Source of the DNA: Natronospirales bacterium
Lineage (GTDB): Bacteria; Pseudomonadota; Gammaproteobacteria; Natronospirales; REEB76
NCBI GenBank assembly: GCA_021792635.1
Contig: JAJYUH010000003.1
Span: forward strand, 191,211-255,210
Direction: 5' to 3'
Length of the DNA stretch: 64,000 nucleotides
Part shown: piece by piece, positions 15,538-25,573 of the stretch
How positions within the stretch are numbered: position 1 is the stretch's first letter
Layout of the letters: each line of letters starts with the position of its first letter
Translations under genes and position numbers: made by a program
Notes under the pieces: model-generated
The model's input: only the letters and a program-made list of their open reading frames with translations
Told to the model about the DNA's origin: nothing
Database searches by the model: none

Positions 15538-16107
15538 TTCTGAGTCGACATTTTTCTTTAAAGCCTTGTTAAAAGCTGCGGTAACACTACTACCGGAATA
15601 AGCCTTGAACATTTTTCCAGTTGTGGTTGTGGCGTATACCGAAGCAAAGCGAATTGGCGTACTTTGATATGAATCTGCCAAGAAACTGGCCACATTCTCG
15701 CACCACTTGAAGTTATTTATTTTGAGAGGGATAAACCACCCGGCCTCTTTTCCATAGGTTATTTCGGTGGGGAATGGGCTACTTACTTCTTGATCTGGTA
15801 GCGGTACACCAACCCACAACTTTCGGAATAAGCCGAACCTAAGAGACAAGTGCGAGATAGTTACAGGTCGGTCTCCTACGTTTACGGCGTAAACCGAGAG
15901 GTACTCACGATTCTTTTCTGACCCTTCTTCAAACCAAACCGACGAGACTTCCGCTCGAAGAGAAACTCTTGGTTGATCTTGCCTACGCGCGAGCCACAGG
16001 GCAACAACAACTGCGGCAATTGTTCCTATGGCAGCAAACCAATTGGCGAAGCCATTCACAATTTCCCATTCTTGCGGCGTCAACCAAAGGAATGTGTAGT
16101 TGTCCAT
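15532..16107 (-). CDS. Membrane-anchored hypothetical protein (integron cassette)
   Basis: 191 residues with one N-terminal membrane segment (WFAAIGTIAAVVVALWLA, residues about 23-40) followed by a soluble, beta-rich domain (VSLRAEVSSVWFEEG, VYAVNVGDRPVTISHLSLRF). No family recognised; such one-helix proteins of about 190 residues are common integron cargo. ATG 16107 begins 8 bp after an attC and the stop is within the next attC. Confidence 0.7.
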   Translation of the reverse strand: MDNYTFLWLTPQEWEIVNGFANWFAAIGTIAAVVVALWLARRQDQPRVSLRAEVSSVWFEEGSEKNREYLSVYAVNVGDRPVTISHLSLRFGLFRKLWVGVPLPDQEVSSPFPTEITYGKEAGWFIPLKINNFKWCENVASFLADSYQSTPIRFASVYATTTTGKMFKAYSGSSVTAAFNKALKKNVDSEG

Positions 16108-16114
16108 GATTTAA

Positions 16115-16166
16115 GGCTAACGTCCGCGCTAACCGGCGCGCGTCCGCGTTGAGCGCGTGGTTAGAC
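16115..16166 (-). repeat. attC site (52 bp)
   Basis: Short site. Minus strand: GTCTAAC (R'') to GACGTTAGCC (R'), both consensus. The body GCGCTCAACGCGGACGCGCG folds back on CGGTTAGCGCGGACG. The BrnA coding sequence runs 38 bp into it, so its last 12 or so codons are attC sequence. Confidence 0.83.
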
Positions 16167-16416
16167 CTTTCGCCACGACCTTGCGCAATTCATCGTTTAT
16201 TCGAGTCTGATAGCCGCTGCCCTGGGCTTTGAAAAAAGCCAACACGTCAGCGTCCAGGCGAACGGTCGTAAGCACCTTAGTCGGCGCCTTCTGCGGGCCG
16301 CGGCCGCGCTTGAGCACCGGCGGTCCAAGCATTTCTTCGGACCATGGCGGGTTGTCCGGGTCAACCCGCCTATTTGAAGTAGTCTTTGGCGATTTCAAAG
16401 TAGTAGCGTGTTTCAT
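16129..16416 (-). CDS. brnA: BrnA-family antitoxin (integron cassette)
   Basis: 95-residue antitoxin. The C-terminal ribbon-helix-helix region reads KVLTTVRLDADVLAFFKAQG then GYQTRINDELRKV, as in BrnA; the N-terminal part includes VDPDNPPWSEEML, which contacts BrnT. The last 12 residues (GLTTRSTRTRAG) come from the attC. It overlaps the broken brnT by 47 bases, so the antitoxin frame is intact while its toxin is not. Confidence 0.88.
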   Translation of the reverse strand: MKHATTLKSPKTTSNRRVDPDNPPWSEEMLGPPVLKRGRGPQKAPTKVLTTVRLDADVLAFFKAQGSGYQTRINDELRKVVAKGLTTRSTRTRAG

Positions 16417-16661
16417 GTTTCTCAGCCTTGCGTAAGGAAATGATGTGGGAACCGGTACGGCGTTCGGTGCACACCAACACGGCGACAGTGCCTTCCAATA
16501 ATCCGAAGGTAACCAAACGCTTCTCACCGTAAGCCTGACGGACATCTTCACGCGTGATCGTAAAGTTATCCCAAATGGCTTCGCACCCGACGAAATCGAG
16601 CGAAATCGAGTCCGTGATCCTTGATGTTCTTACGACGTTTGGATTCGTCCCAGGTGGTCAC
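16370..16661 (-). pseudogene. brnT: BrnT toxin gene inactivated by a 10-bp tandem duplication
   Basis: The minus strand from GTG 16661 reads VTTWDESKRRKNIKDHGLDF, then shifts frame. A 10-bp unit (CGAAATCGAG on the + strand) is present twice in direct tandem at 16591-16610; removing one copy restores the BrnT reading through GCEAIWDNFTITREDVRQAY, LVTFGLLEG and ISLRKAEKHETRYY to the TAG at 16370-16372. The toxin is therefore inactivated by one replication-slippage event. Confidence 0.88.
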
Positions 16662-16667
16662 GAATAG

Positions 16668-16696
16668 ATTGTAGTAACAAAATACGAGTTACGCAA
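16668..16696 (-). promoter_or_regulatory. Cassette-borne promoter of brnTA
   Basis: On the minus strand a -35 TTGCGT (16696-16691) and a -10 TACAAT (16673-16668) are separated by 17 bp. The -10 ends 6 nt before the GTG start of brnT and no Shine-Dalgarno is present, indicating a leaderless mRNA. Toxin-antitoxin cassettes commonly carry their own promoter. Confidence 0.65.
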
Positions 16697-16712
16697 GGGA
16701 AATAATCGAAAG

Positions 16713-16776
16713 GTCTAACGCTTGAGGTAACCGGCGCGAGCGATTAGCGAGCGTCCGGTTGACCGAGTAGTTAGGG
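16713..16776 (-). repeat. attC site (64 bp), proximal to attI
   Basis: Minus strand: CCCTAAC (R'', one mismatch) to CTCAAGCGTTAGAC (R', consensus). The body GGTCAACCGGACGCTCGC pairs with its complement ending CGCGCCGGTTACC. It is the attC of the first cassette in the array. Confidence 0.87.
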
Positions 16777-16797
16777 CTCATGACGTGCTTGTTGTCG

Positions 16798-17514
16798 CTA
16801 CGCTGTAACCATGGCGCCTTCGCCTTGCGCCCGGCGCAGCACGAACCAAGCTACCGACCCTTGCCCGATGTCAACGAGTGCGTGCAATGCAATGGCTGGC
16901 CAAAGGGAACCCGAAATAAGTACAACCAATGTAAGAAAAATACCAATTGCGCCAGAAGTAAAGAAACCTTTTATGCCTTGGTAAGAATGCCCCGCTGCAA
17001 ATACAACAACTGAAAATGCAGCCGCGCCCCACAAACCAAGCACTGACTGAAAGGCCCAGATGAGGTAACCGCGAAAAATAAACTCCTCGCAAAACCCTGC
17101 CGATAGAGATGCCGCTACCCACCAACTGAGTTCGGTTGACGTGCGTGGTGCAAGTTTTTCAGCATCTGGATGTCCGAATTTGATGCGCCGTGGGCGCGTG
17201 CTGCGTGCGACCCTTACGATAGTTTTGGCATAAGCAATTGCAAGCGCACACACCAAACCAACCGCGACCCACAGCCGCCACCCGTGCGGAGCGGCGAACC
17301 TAATTGCTTGCCAGGCGCGTGCCTCGAAAAGCCACAGGGCGACTCCGACGGCTACTAGAGACCACAACATGATCATCCAGCCCGACCAAAGCCACAATCG
17401 CGCCCGGCCCGGGTTAGCCTGTGAGCGTCGAAGGAACATGGGCCAAAACACAAAGTGATCAAGCAACAACAGGATTGCTATAAGCGAGAGATAGAGGAAA
17501 TCAGGTATCGCCAT
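16798..17514 (-). CDS. CPBP-family intramembrane metalloprotease (first integron cassette)
   Basis: 238-residue membrane protein with about seven helices. The CPBP motif GFCEEFIFRGYLIW carries the paired glutamates, VVFAAGHSYQG the second-motif His, and IALHALVDIGQG the third. Start ATG 17514 lies 18 bp inside the putative attI junction; a TTG at 17538 is an alternative. As the attI-proximal cassette it would have been the last acquired and, if the integron promoter was active, the most strongly expressed. Confidence 0.85.
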   Translation of the reverse strand: MAIPDFLYLSLIAILLLLDHFVFWPMFLRRSQANPGRARLWLWSGWMIMLWSLVAVGVALWLFEARAWQAIRFAAPHGWRLWVAVGLVCALAIAYAKTIVRVARSTRPRRIKFGHPDAEKLAPRTSTELSWWVAASLSAGFCEEFIFRGYLIWAFQSVLGLWGAAAFSVVVFAAGHSYQGIKGFFTSGAIGIFLTLVVLISGSLWPAIALHALVDIGQGSVAWFVLRRAQGEGAMVTA

Positions 17515-17532
17515 CGAAGTCCCGTGAATGAG

Positions 17533-17664
17533 CCCCAACTAGAAATAGGGATGCTGAACTGTATGTCCGGATACCGCCTAAGTCAACGATGTCGGATTGT
17601 GACTTCCTGATCCACACGGCAATGACCTTGACGCTGGATTTTAGGGCAGCCTGAAATTCGACGT
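17533..17664. other. Putative attI region of the integron
   Basis: The minus strand carries GTTGGGG (17539-17533), resembling the GTTRRRY crossover, exactly where the first cassette begins. From there to the intI start is 126 bp with no gene and no attC-like palindrome, the position and size expected of attI plus the intI and cassette promoters. No clear Pc promoter or LexA box could be defined. Confidence 0.55.
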
Positions 17665-17835
17665 ATGGATAGCCCTGCTGTCGCTCCTGCTCCGCCCAAA
17701 CTGCTCGATCAGGTACGGGCGAAAATCCGTCTCGATCACTACAGCATTCGCACCGAGGATGCCTACGTGGATTGGGCCAGACGCTTTATCCTTTCGCGGC
17801 AATAGGCATCCGGAGATAAAGCGCAGTCCGCCCCA
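17665..17835 (+). pseudogene. intI: Integron integrase intI, truncated and frameshifted remnant
   Basis: ATG 17665 opens a 46-codon frame ending TAG 17803-17805. It matches the N-terminal SAM-like domain of integron integrases: [20 protein letters not shown], then [18 protein letters not shown]. One base of frameshift near 17797 restores the expected GNRHPEIK, after which homology ends. All catalytic residues (R, H, R, Y), which lie in the missing C-terminal domain, are gone. It is oriented opposite to the cassette genes, as in a standard integron. Confidence 0.85.
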
Positions 17836-17837
17836 GA

Positions 17838-18101
17838 TTATCCACGTACAGTTTTGTGGCGTATTGACTGGGATGGCTTTTTAGGAACAGCGGCGTTTTG
17901 AGCCACCCTCAATAATGAGCGAAGCGCCGTATTCACGGATTTGGTTGTTGGAAATGCCTTTGCAATATCCGGCGAGAGCAGCACAAGGTTTGTGCCGCTG
18001 GCGTATTGCTTGAAGTATTTGCCGCGGATTCCTTTACCAAGTTCCTTTCTGCGATACCCTGAACGCAAAGTATCACGATCCGCGTGCTCAGGTTTCTTCA
18101 T
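17838..18101 (-). CDS. Antitoxin partner of BrnT-like toxin
   Basis: 87-residue basic protein downstream of and overlapping a BrnT gene by 14 bases. The central segment GIRGKYFKQYASGTNLVLLS and SPDIAKAFPTTKSVNTALRS resembles the short DNA-binding antitoxins paired with BrnT toxins outside the classical BrnA group. Its start ATG 18101 lies within the toxin 3' end. Its stop abuts the intI remnant. Confidence 0.75.
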   Translation of the reverse strand: MKKPEHADRDTLRSGYRRKELGKGIRGKYFKQYASGTNLVLLSPDIAKAFPTTKSVNTALRSLLRVAQNAAVPKKPSQSIRHKTVRG

Positions 18102-18360
18102 GGATTTTGTGCTGATGTTTTGTCGCCTCTCGGGCGCTGATAATGCGAACGCAGCCACCGCGTTCTGTATGGGAAACGACCAACAGGCACCTATCTTTTG
18201 ACAGGCCGAAAGTCAGCCAGCGTTCTGCGCCGGCCGCGTGGTCCGGGTCGGCGAAAGTGAGAGCCCGGGCGTCTCCAAATACAGTTGCGGCTTTCTCGAA
18301 AGAAACCCCATGCTTCCGAAGATTGGCGACTGCTTTGGCGGGGTTCCACTCAAACTCCAT
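18088..18360 (-). CDS. brnT: BrnT-family toxin
   Basis: 90-residue RelE-fold ribonuclease toxin: EFEWNPAKAVANLRKHGVSF, EKAATVFGDARALTFADPDH, GLSKDRCLLVVSHTERGG and IRIISAREATKHQ-type C-terminus (here VRIISAREATKHQHKIHE). All family blocks are in one frame, unlike the cassette copy at 16370. ATG 18360 lies 6 nt after a TATACT -10 hexamer and no Shine-Dalgarno is visible. Confidence 0.88.
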   Translation of the reverse strand: MEFEWNPAKAVANLRKHGVSFEKAATVFGDARALTFADPDHAAGAERWLTFGLSKDRCLLVVSHTERGGCVRIISAREATKHQHKIHEET

Positions 18361-18366
18361 GTTCAC

Positions 18367-18372
18367 AGTATA
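18367..18372 (-). promoter_or_regulatory. -10 hexamer of the brnT/antitoxin pair
   Basis: TATACT on the minus strand ends 6 nt before the brnT ATG, giving a probable leaderless transcript. No convincing -35 is present at the expected distance, so an activator or extended recognition may be needed. Confidence 0.45.
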
Positions 18373-18497
18373 AGGAATATGCTCGTCCATTTCTAACCGC
18401 ACCCAGGCTTTATGCGGCAGTTGGTTCAGACGTTCAAGCGAGTATCATTTGTGCACCGAAAATGCCTGAAGCAGGGATTAGGAACAAAGGTTTGCCA

Positions 18498-18629
18498 ATG
18501 AGTAATGCATCTTCTATTGTGATTGAAGGCGCCGAACAGCAGCCGCTGAAGGCCTTTACTGAAAAGGTGTACCTGGATTATTCCATGTACGTGATTCTGG
18601 ACCGAGTGCTGCCGCACATCGGAGATGGG
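18498..18629 (+). pseudogene. Orphan 5' fragment of a diverged parC
   Basis: ATG 18498 opens 44 codons that align without gaps to the first 44 residues of the intact ParC at 19264, with 33 identical (for example [20 protein letters not shown] against [20 protein letters not shown]). Homology ends abruptly after GDG. The divergence is too large for a recent local duplication, so the fragment probably came with foreign DNA or is the relic of an older parC 5' end displaced by an insertion. Confidence 0.85.
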
Positions 18630-18642
18630 GAATTCCTGCTTG

Positions 18643-18876
18643 TTAATTTGCGGCGTTTTGTTGTACGGCATCAATTTCGATAGAGGCGCTGGATGAATGT
18701 GGAGTAGGAATGGCTTTACCTTCTTCCGTGAGTCCCTCCAAGTGAAATTCAACTGCTTCCTGAATAAGTTTCAGTACTTCTTGCTGTGATTTCCCAACCG
18801 CCACGCAGCCGGGGAGATCCGGTACGTAGGCACCAAAACTGGTTGGGCCTTCTTCAATGACGACCATGTATCGCAT
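18643..18876 (-). CDS. hicB: HicB-family antitoxin
   Basis: 77-residue HicB: MRYMVVIEEGPTSFGAYVPD, LPGCVAVGKSQQEVLKLIQE and AVEFHLEGL are the partial RNase-H-like fold of the family. The C-terminal DNA-binding domain is short and Ser-rich, so it may lack a full helix-turn-helix. Gene order is hicA-hicB on the minus strand, 10 bp apart. Confidence 0.9.
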   Translation of the reverse strand: MRYMVVIEEGPTSFGAYVPDLPGCVAVGKSQQEVLKLIQEAVEFHLEGLTEEGKAIPTPHSSSASIEIDAVQQNAAN

Positions 18877-18886
18877 AGAAATCACC

Positions 18887-19075
18887 CTACTTTTTCAGAC
18901 CCGCCTGTTTCAAAACACTGTTCAGCGTGCCTGGCGGCATATCCACTCCTGGATTACCTGAGATCGTGACTGTGCCAGGCTTGGTTGTATGACGAAACTG
19001 CCGGTGACTGCCCTTTTGCCGAACCTGCCGCCAGCCATCGCCCTCGATCAAGGCCACGACTTCCCTGACTTTCAT
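18887..19075 (-). CDS. hicA: HicA-family mRNA interferase toxin
   Basis: 62-residue double-stranded-RNA-binding-fold toxin: REVVALIEGDGWRQVRQKGS with the catalytic His in GSHRQFRH, then GTVTISGNPGVDMPPGTLNS. The frame is intact. The pair lies between the orphan parC fragment and the real parC, which makes it the likely cargo of the insertion there. Confidence 0.9.
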   Translation of the reverse strand: MKVREVVALIEGDGWRQVRQKGSHRQFRHTTKPGTVTISGNPGVDMPPGTLNSVLKQAGLKK

Positions 19076-19263
19076 TCGGAAAGTTTAGCATGCTCTAGCG
19101 CATATTTTCTGGTCATGGTCATAGCCACACGACATAGAAAGGGGTGTGTTCCGGCAGCGAATTTCGAGCCGTGTAGGCTGTTACAACTGACGTGTTCGCC
19201 GGGTATGATGACATCTGTCTGCCCGATTCGAGTAGTGTTTGTCTTCCAAATATGAGCTGAACC

Positions 19264-21549
<2,286 letters not shown>

Positions 21550-21617
21550 AACAGCAGATCAACAGCCTCTGACGGAATCCTTTTCCGTTTCTGCAGAATG
21601 GACGAGGCGCAATCCCG

Positions 21618-23780
21618 TCAGCCGGCGGCCGGTGTGGCGGTCACCGTTGCCGTATCGGCCATGACCACTTCCGGCTCCTGGATGTAATTACCCTGGATAT
21701 ATTCAATACCGAGCTGGTACAGTGCCGTCATGGTCTCGGGCTTTTCCACTTTTTCGGCTACTGTGTGGATTTTCAGTTCCGCAGCCCGTGCCACGAATCC
21801 CTTGACTGTCTCGCGTTTCTGCTCTTCGATGGCTAAGGCGGCCGTCAAGGCACCGTCAATTTTGAGATAATCCACATGCCGGATGAGGTCCAGGGTGTGG
21901 AGCGGATTGTGGCCCAGACCGAAATGCTCCAGGGCGAAGCCGCATTGCAGGCGGTGAGCGCCCTCCGCGAGAGCCCGCGTGTCGGTAATGTACTTTTCGG
22001 CGGATTTTTCCGCAATCTGGAATACCAGATGACCGGACGAAAAGAATACGCCGCCCAGCAGTTTTTCCAGCCATGGCATCAATGTCTTGTCGGTCAGGGA
22101 TTGATCTGAAAGCCGCACAAATAACCGTGCCGGCCGGTTCTGCTGGCTGCGGTCCTCCAGCATTCTGAGGCTGCGTTCCACCACCCAACGGTCAATGCCA
22201 ATCAACATACCGGTGCGCTCGGCGGCCGGAAAGAAATCCTTGTTCGGAATTTCGTTATCCTGCTCGTCGCGCAACCGCACGAGGATATCGTGCACTTCCG
22301 TGGCATCGCCCGCCAGGCTGGCGATGGGTTGATAGACCAGCATGAAGCGGTTGGTTTTGAGTGCTTCGGTGAGGCGGCGTTTCCATTCCGCGTCAGTGAT
22401 TTGCCCCTGGGCATCCACTGTGGGGGGTGCCCAGCCGGCAACCTTGTTGCCCTCGGCGCCGCGTGCATTCCGGTAAGCCTCCTGGGCGTGGGTGAGGATT
22501 TCTTCCACGTCATGCTGGTGCTCATCCAACTGTACGTAACCGATGCTGCAGGTCAGGCTGGTGGACTTCCTCGCGGATTCAAATACCCGTGTCTCGACCA
22601 TCCCGCGGAATTTCTCCGCCCATTCGACTACTTCCTTCATTTTCGCGCGTACCATCAACACTGCAAACACCGTTTCGCCAAAGCGCGCAACGACATCATC
22701 CCTGGACACACTTGAGCGAATGAGATCCGCGAAGCCCTTGATGATGCCGTCGCTGGCAATGATTCCCACTTTCTCGGAAACAACAGAGAATTTATCCGGC
22801 TTGATGTACAGCACGGTACGCACCGCCCGTCTTTTACCTTCGTGGGCCAGCTCCTGGCGCAGCACCTCGATGAAATGCACTCGATTGACAAAGCCGGTGA
22901 GCAGATCCAAATTGCGCGCTGTGGTGAGCTGTTGCACGCTGGCAGCCAGTTTCTGGCTGAGCAAATCAATTTGCGTCTGTGCCTGGGTTTGAGCCTGCGC
23001 CGCCGCATTTCTGGCATCGCTGTCATTACGAATGGCGATTTCGAGCGCCGGTTCACCGTCAATTTCGGTTCTGGCAATCTCTATCACGGTATCAAAGGTC
23101 TCACCCTGGGCGTGGTTACCTTTTACCTTTATGGGTTTTACCGTCTGGCCCTTGGCGGATAATTTCAGTGCGTCCCTGAGAGCGGTTTGCGATGCGCCTG
23201 CAAACAGTTCGAGCACCGGCATGCCCTCGATATCACCGCTTGACTTGTGGCCGAACAACTCCAGGAATGCGGGATTGACGTTCAGGACGATGCCGTCATG
23301 CACGTTGGCGATGGCATCCTTGGATTCCTTCATTACCAGGTCAATACGCTGTTCATATTCCCTGAGAGCGATGCTTTTCTGTTCCAGTTCGCGCGCAAGC
23401 TGCAACACTTCCAGCTCACGGGAAACCACCGCCTGAAGGTGTTCCGCCTGCTCCGTGGATACCAGATCGCGTGCACCGGTATTGATGATTTCCGCCACCA
23501 GCACCGGATCCATGACCCTGGTGAGCGCGATGATGGGCACATTGGGCAGCATCATGTCGCGCAGTTTGACCACTTCGGGGAAGGATGCACCGATTACACT
23601 CATGGAACAGAGGATGAGGTCAGGCCGCTGTTCCTTGATGCTCTTCTCCGCGTCATCCATGCTTGCTGCCCAGATGGGACGCACGGGGTAACCTGCCTTG
23701 CGCAGCAGGCTGTTGAGGTGTTCCGCTTCATTCTGCGAAGCGGTGATGACGAGAACCGGCAGGGCGTTCCGTGGCGACAA
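21618..23780 (-). CDS. fimX: FimX-like degenerate GGDEF/EAL c-di-GMP effector
   Basis: 720 residues: REC-like domain (residues 8-120, PVLVITASQNEAEHLNSLLR), PAS (145-250), GGDEF (about 290-450) and EAL (about 470-705). The diguanylate cyclase signature is degraded (ARFGETVFAVL instead of GGDEF) and the EAL motif is altered (EVHDILVRL), so it probably binds rather than makes or cleaves c-di-GMP, like FimX of twitching motility. TTG start at 23780 has GAGGGATT upstream. It is tail-to-tail with parC. FimV is also encoded in this window. Confidence 0.82.
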   Translation of the reverse strand: MSPRNALPVLVITASQNEAEHLNSLLRKAGYPVRPIWAASMDDAEKSIKEQRPDLILCSMSVIGASFPEVVKLRDMMLPNVPIIALTRVMDPVLVAEIINTGARDLVSTEQAEHLQAVVSRELEVLQLARELEQKSIALREYEQRIDLVMKESKDAIANVHDGIVLNVNPAFLELFGHKSSGDIEGMPVLELFAGASQTALRDALKLSAKGQTVKPIKVKGNHAQGETFDTVIEIARTEIDGEPALEIAIRNDSDARNAAAQAQTQAQTQIDLLSQKLAASVQQLTTARNLDLLTGFVNRVHFIEVLRQELAHEGKRRAVRTVLYIKPDKFSVVSEKVGIIASDGIIKGFADLIRSSVSRDDVVARFGETVFAVLMVRAKMKEVVEWAEKFRGMVETRVFESARKSTSLTCSIGYVQLDEHQHDVEEILTHAQEAYRNARGAEGNKVAGWAPPTVDAQGQITDAEWKRRLTEALKTNRFMLVYQPIASLAGDATEVHDILVRLRDEQDNEIPNKDFFPAAERTGMLIGIDRWVVERSLRMLEDRSQQNRPARLFVRLSDQSLTDKTLMPWLEKLLGGVFFSSGHLVFQIAEKSAEKYITDTRALAEGAHRLQCGFALEHFGLGHNPLHTLDLIRHVDYLKIDGALTAALAIEEQKRETVKGFVARAAELKIHTVAEKVEKPETMTALYQLGIEYIQGNYIQEPEVVMADTATVTATPAAG

Positions 23781-23862
23781 GAGAATCCCTCAAGAGTCTT
23801 GGCTAAGCTGTTGGAGTTTAATGGTTATTTGCTCAGGATGCACGAGGCCGTGCAAATCCGCC

Positions 23863-24873
23863 TCAGGCCTCTGCTGGCGCCGGTTCAAGCGGGTCCGGCA
23901 GCGGCACCTTGCCGGATGCGCCGGGGACTTCACGCACCAGCCGGGGGACCAGGTAACCCGGCAGGCGGGCGCGCAACTCGACCATGAGGGTACGGGCCCG
24001 GCTCTCGGGCACATCGAAATGAGCCGCCCCCTGCACGCGATCCAGCATATGCAAGTAGTAGGGAATGACGCCGGCAGCGCACAAAGCTTCGGAAAGCCCC
24101 GCCAGCGTTTCCGCCGAGTCGTTTACCCCCCGCAGCAGCACCGATTGATTGAGCAGCATCACCCCGGCCTGGCGGAAATTTGCGCAGGCGGTGCGTACGG
24201 CAGCGTCCAGTTCGTGAGCGTGGTTCACATGCAGTACCACCACTTTCTGCAGCCTGCACGCCGCCAGCCATGCCAGCAGCGATGCATCCACCCGTGAGGG
24301 CAATACAACCGGCTGACGTGTGTGGATGCGTAACCTATATATATGCGGAATCCGCTGCAGCGCGCTGACCAGCTCGGCCAGCAGCCGGTCATTGAGTGAC
24401 AGGGGATCGCCGCCGCTCAGTATCACCTCACGTACGCTGGTGTCGCCGCGCAGATAATCCAGAGCCTCGCGCCAGCCGTCGGCACGGGCCGACTCGTCCG
24501 CATAAGGAAAATGGCGGCGGAAACAGTAGCGGCAGTGTACGCCGCAGGTGCCGGTGGCGATGAGCAGCACGCGCCCCAGGTATTTGTGCAGTACCCCCGG
24601 CCGCTGACGGCTGGCCAGATCCCCTACCGGGTCGGTGCTGAAGCCCGGCGTGTCCACGAGCTCCATGCCGAGCGGCAGTATCTGACGCAGCAGCGGATCA
24701 GCGGGATCGCCTTTGTGCATGCGGGCGACAAAGGCCCGCGGTACCCGCAAGGGAAACAGGCGCGCCGCCGCGCGCGCCGGTTCCAGCAACCCCGGTTCCA
24801 ATTCGAGCATGCGGATGAGTTCCGCCGGATCGCACACGGCGTCGGCGAGTTCAGTTTGCCATTGGACGGTCAT
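23863..24873 (-). CDS. epmB: EF-P (R)-beta-lysylation enzyme, lysine 2,3-aminomutase family
   Basis: 336 residues. Radical-SAM enzyme that converts lysine to beta-lysine for EF-P modification. The cluster motif is CGVHCRYCFRRHFPY; EVILSGGDPLSL and the PLP-lysine region near RIHTRQPVVLPSRV follow. It is shorter than catabolic KamA, as expected for EpmB. It is divergent from efp, with epmA just beyond, so substrate protein and both modifying enzymes are clustered. Confidence 0.95.
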   Translation of the reverse strand: MTVQWQTELADAVCDPAELIRMLELEPGLLEPARAAARLFPLRVPRAFVARMHKGDPADPLLRQILPLGMELVDTPGFSTDPVGDLASRQRPGVLHKYLGRVLLIATGTCGVHCRYCFRRHFPYADESARADGWREALDYLRGDTSVREVILSGGDPLSLNDRLLAELVSALQRIPHIYRLRIHTRQPVVLPSRVDASLLAWLAACRLQKVVVLHVNHAHELDAAVRTACANFRQAGVMLLNQSVLLRGVNDSAETLAGLSEALCAAGVIPYYLHMLDRVQGAAHFDVPESRARTLMVELRARLPGYLVPRLVREVPGASGKVPLPDPLEPAPAEA

Positions 24874-24983
24874 CAAAAATCGGAGCCCCGGGATGCTGCC
24901 CTCGAAGGGGCGTTGGCGGTATCATGGCGCGCTTTTCAGGGCGGCACAGGCCGCTATTTTGCATCTAAAACGGCAGGAAGAAA

Positions 24984-25553
24984 ATGGCAAGTTACAGCAC
25001 CAATGAATTCAAGTCCGGCCTCAAGATTATCCTGGACGGCGACCCGTACAACATCGTCGAGAACGAATTTGTGAAGCCCGGCAAGGGCCAAGCCTTCAAT
25101 CGCGTCAAGGTCCGCAACCTCAAGACCGGGCGCGTGCTGGATCGCAATTTCAAATCCGGCGAGACGGTGGAGGCCGCCGACGTGGTGGAGATGGATGTGC
25201 AGTATCTTTACAGCGATGGCCAGTTCTGGCACTTCATGAATCCCGAGAACTACGAGCAGCTTGCCGCCGATGCCACCGCCATGGGGGATGCCTCACATTG
25301 GCTCAAGGGCGAGGAGATGTGCAAGGTGATGCTGTGGGATGGCAGACCGTTGGCGGTTGCCGCGCCGGTATTCGCGATCCTGAAAGTCACCGGGACCGAT
25401 CCGGGCGTGCGCGGCGATACCGTAACCGGCGGTACCAAGCCCGCCAAACTCGAGACCGGCGCAACGGTGCGCGTGCCGCTGTTCATCAATGAGGGGGATC
25501 TCATCAAGGTGGATACCCGCAACGCCACCTATGTGGCGCGGGCAAAAGAATAG
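24984..25553 (+). CDS. efp: Translation elongation factor P
   Basis: 189 residues, three beta-barrel domains. EF-P relieves ribosome stalling at polyproline. The modification site is Lys34 in [10 protein letters not shown], and the presence of EpmA and EpmB next door says it is beta-lysylated. C-terminal [20 protein letters not shown] is the conserved domain III signature. Start ATG 24984 follows GGAAGAAA. Confidence 0.98.
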   Translation: MASYSTNEFKSGLKIILDGDPYNIVENEFVKPGKGQAFNRVKVRNLKTGRVLDRNFKSGETVEAADVVEMDVQYLYSDGQFWHFMNPENYEQLAADATAMGDASHWLKGEEMCKVMLWDGRPLAVAAPVFAILKVTGTDPGVRGDTVTGGTKPAKLETGATVRVPLFINEGDLIKVDTRNATYVARAKE

Positions 25554-25573
25554 CCATGGGAGAGGTGTGAGGT

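Noticed and set aside
17555..17590. LexA box upstream of intI
   Set aside because: CTGTATGTCCGGATAC has only the left half of the CTGT-N8-ACAG consensus, so SOS control cannot be claimed.
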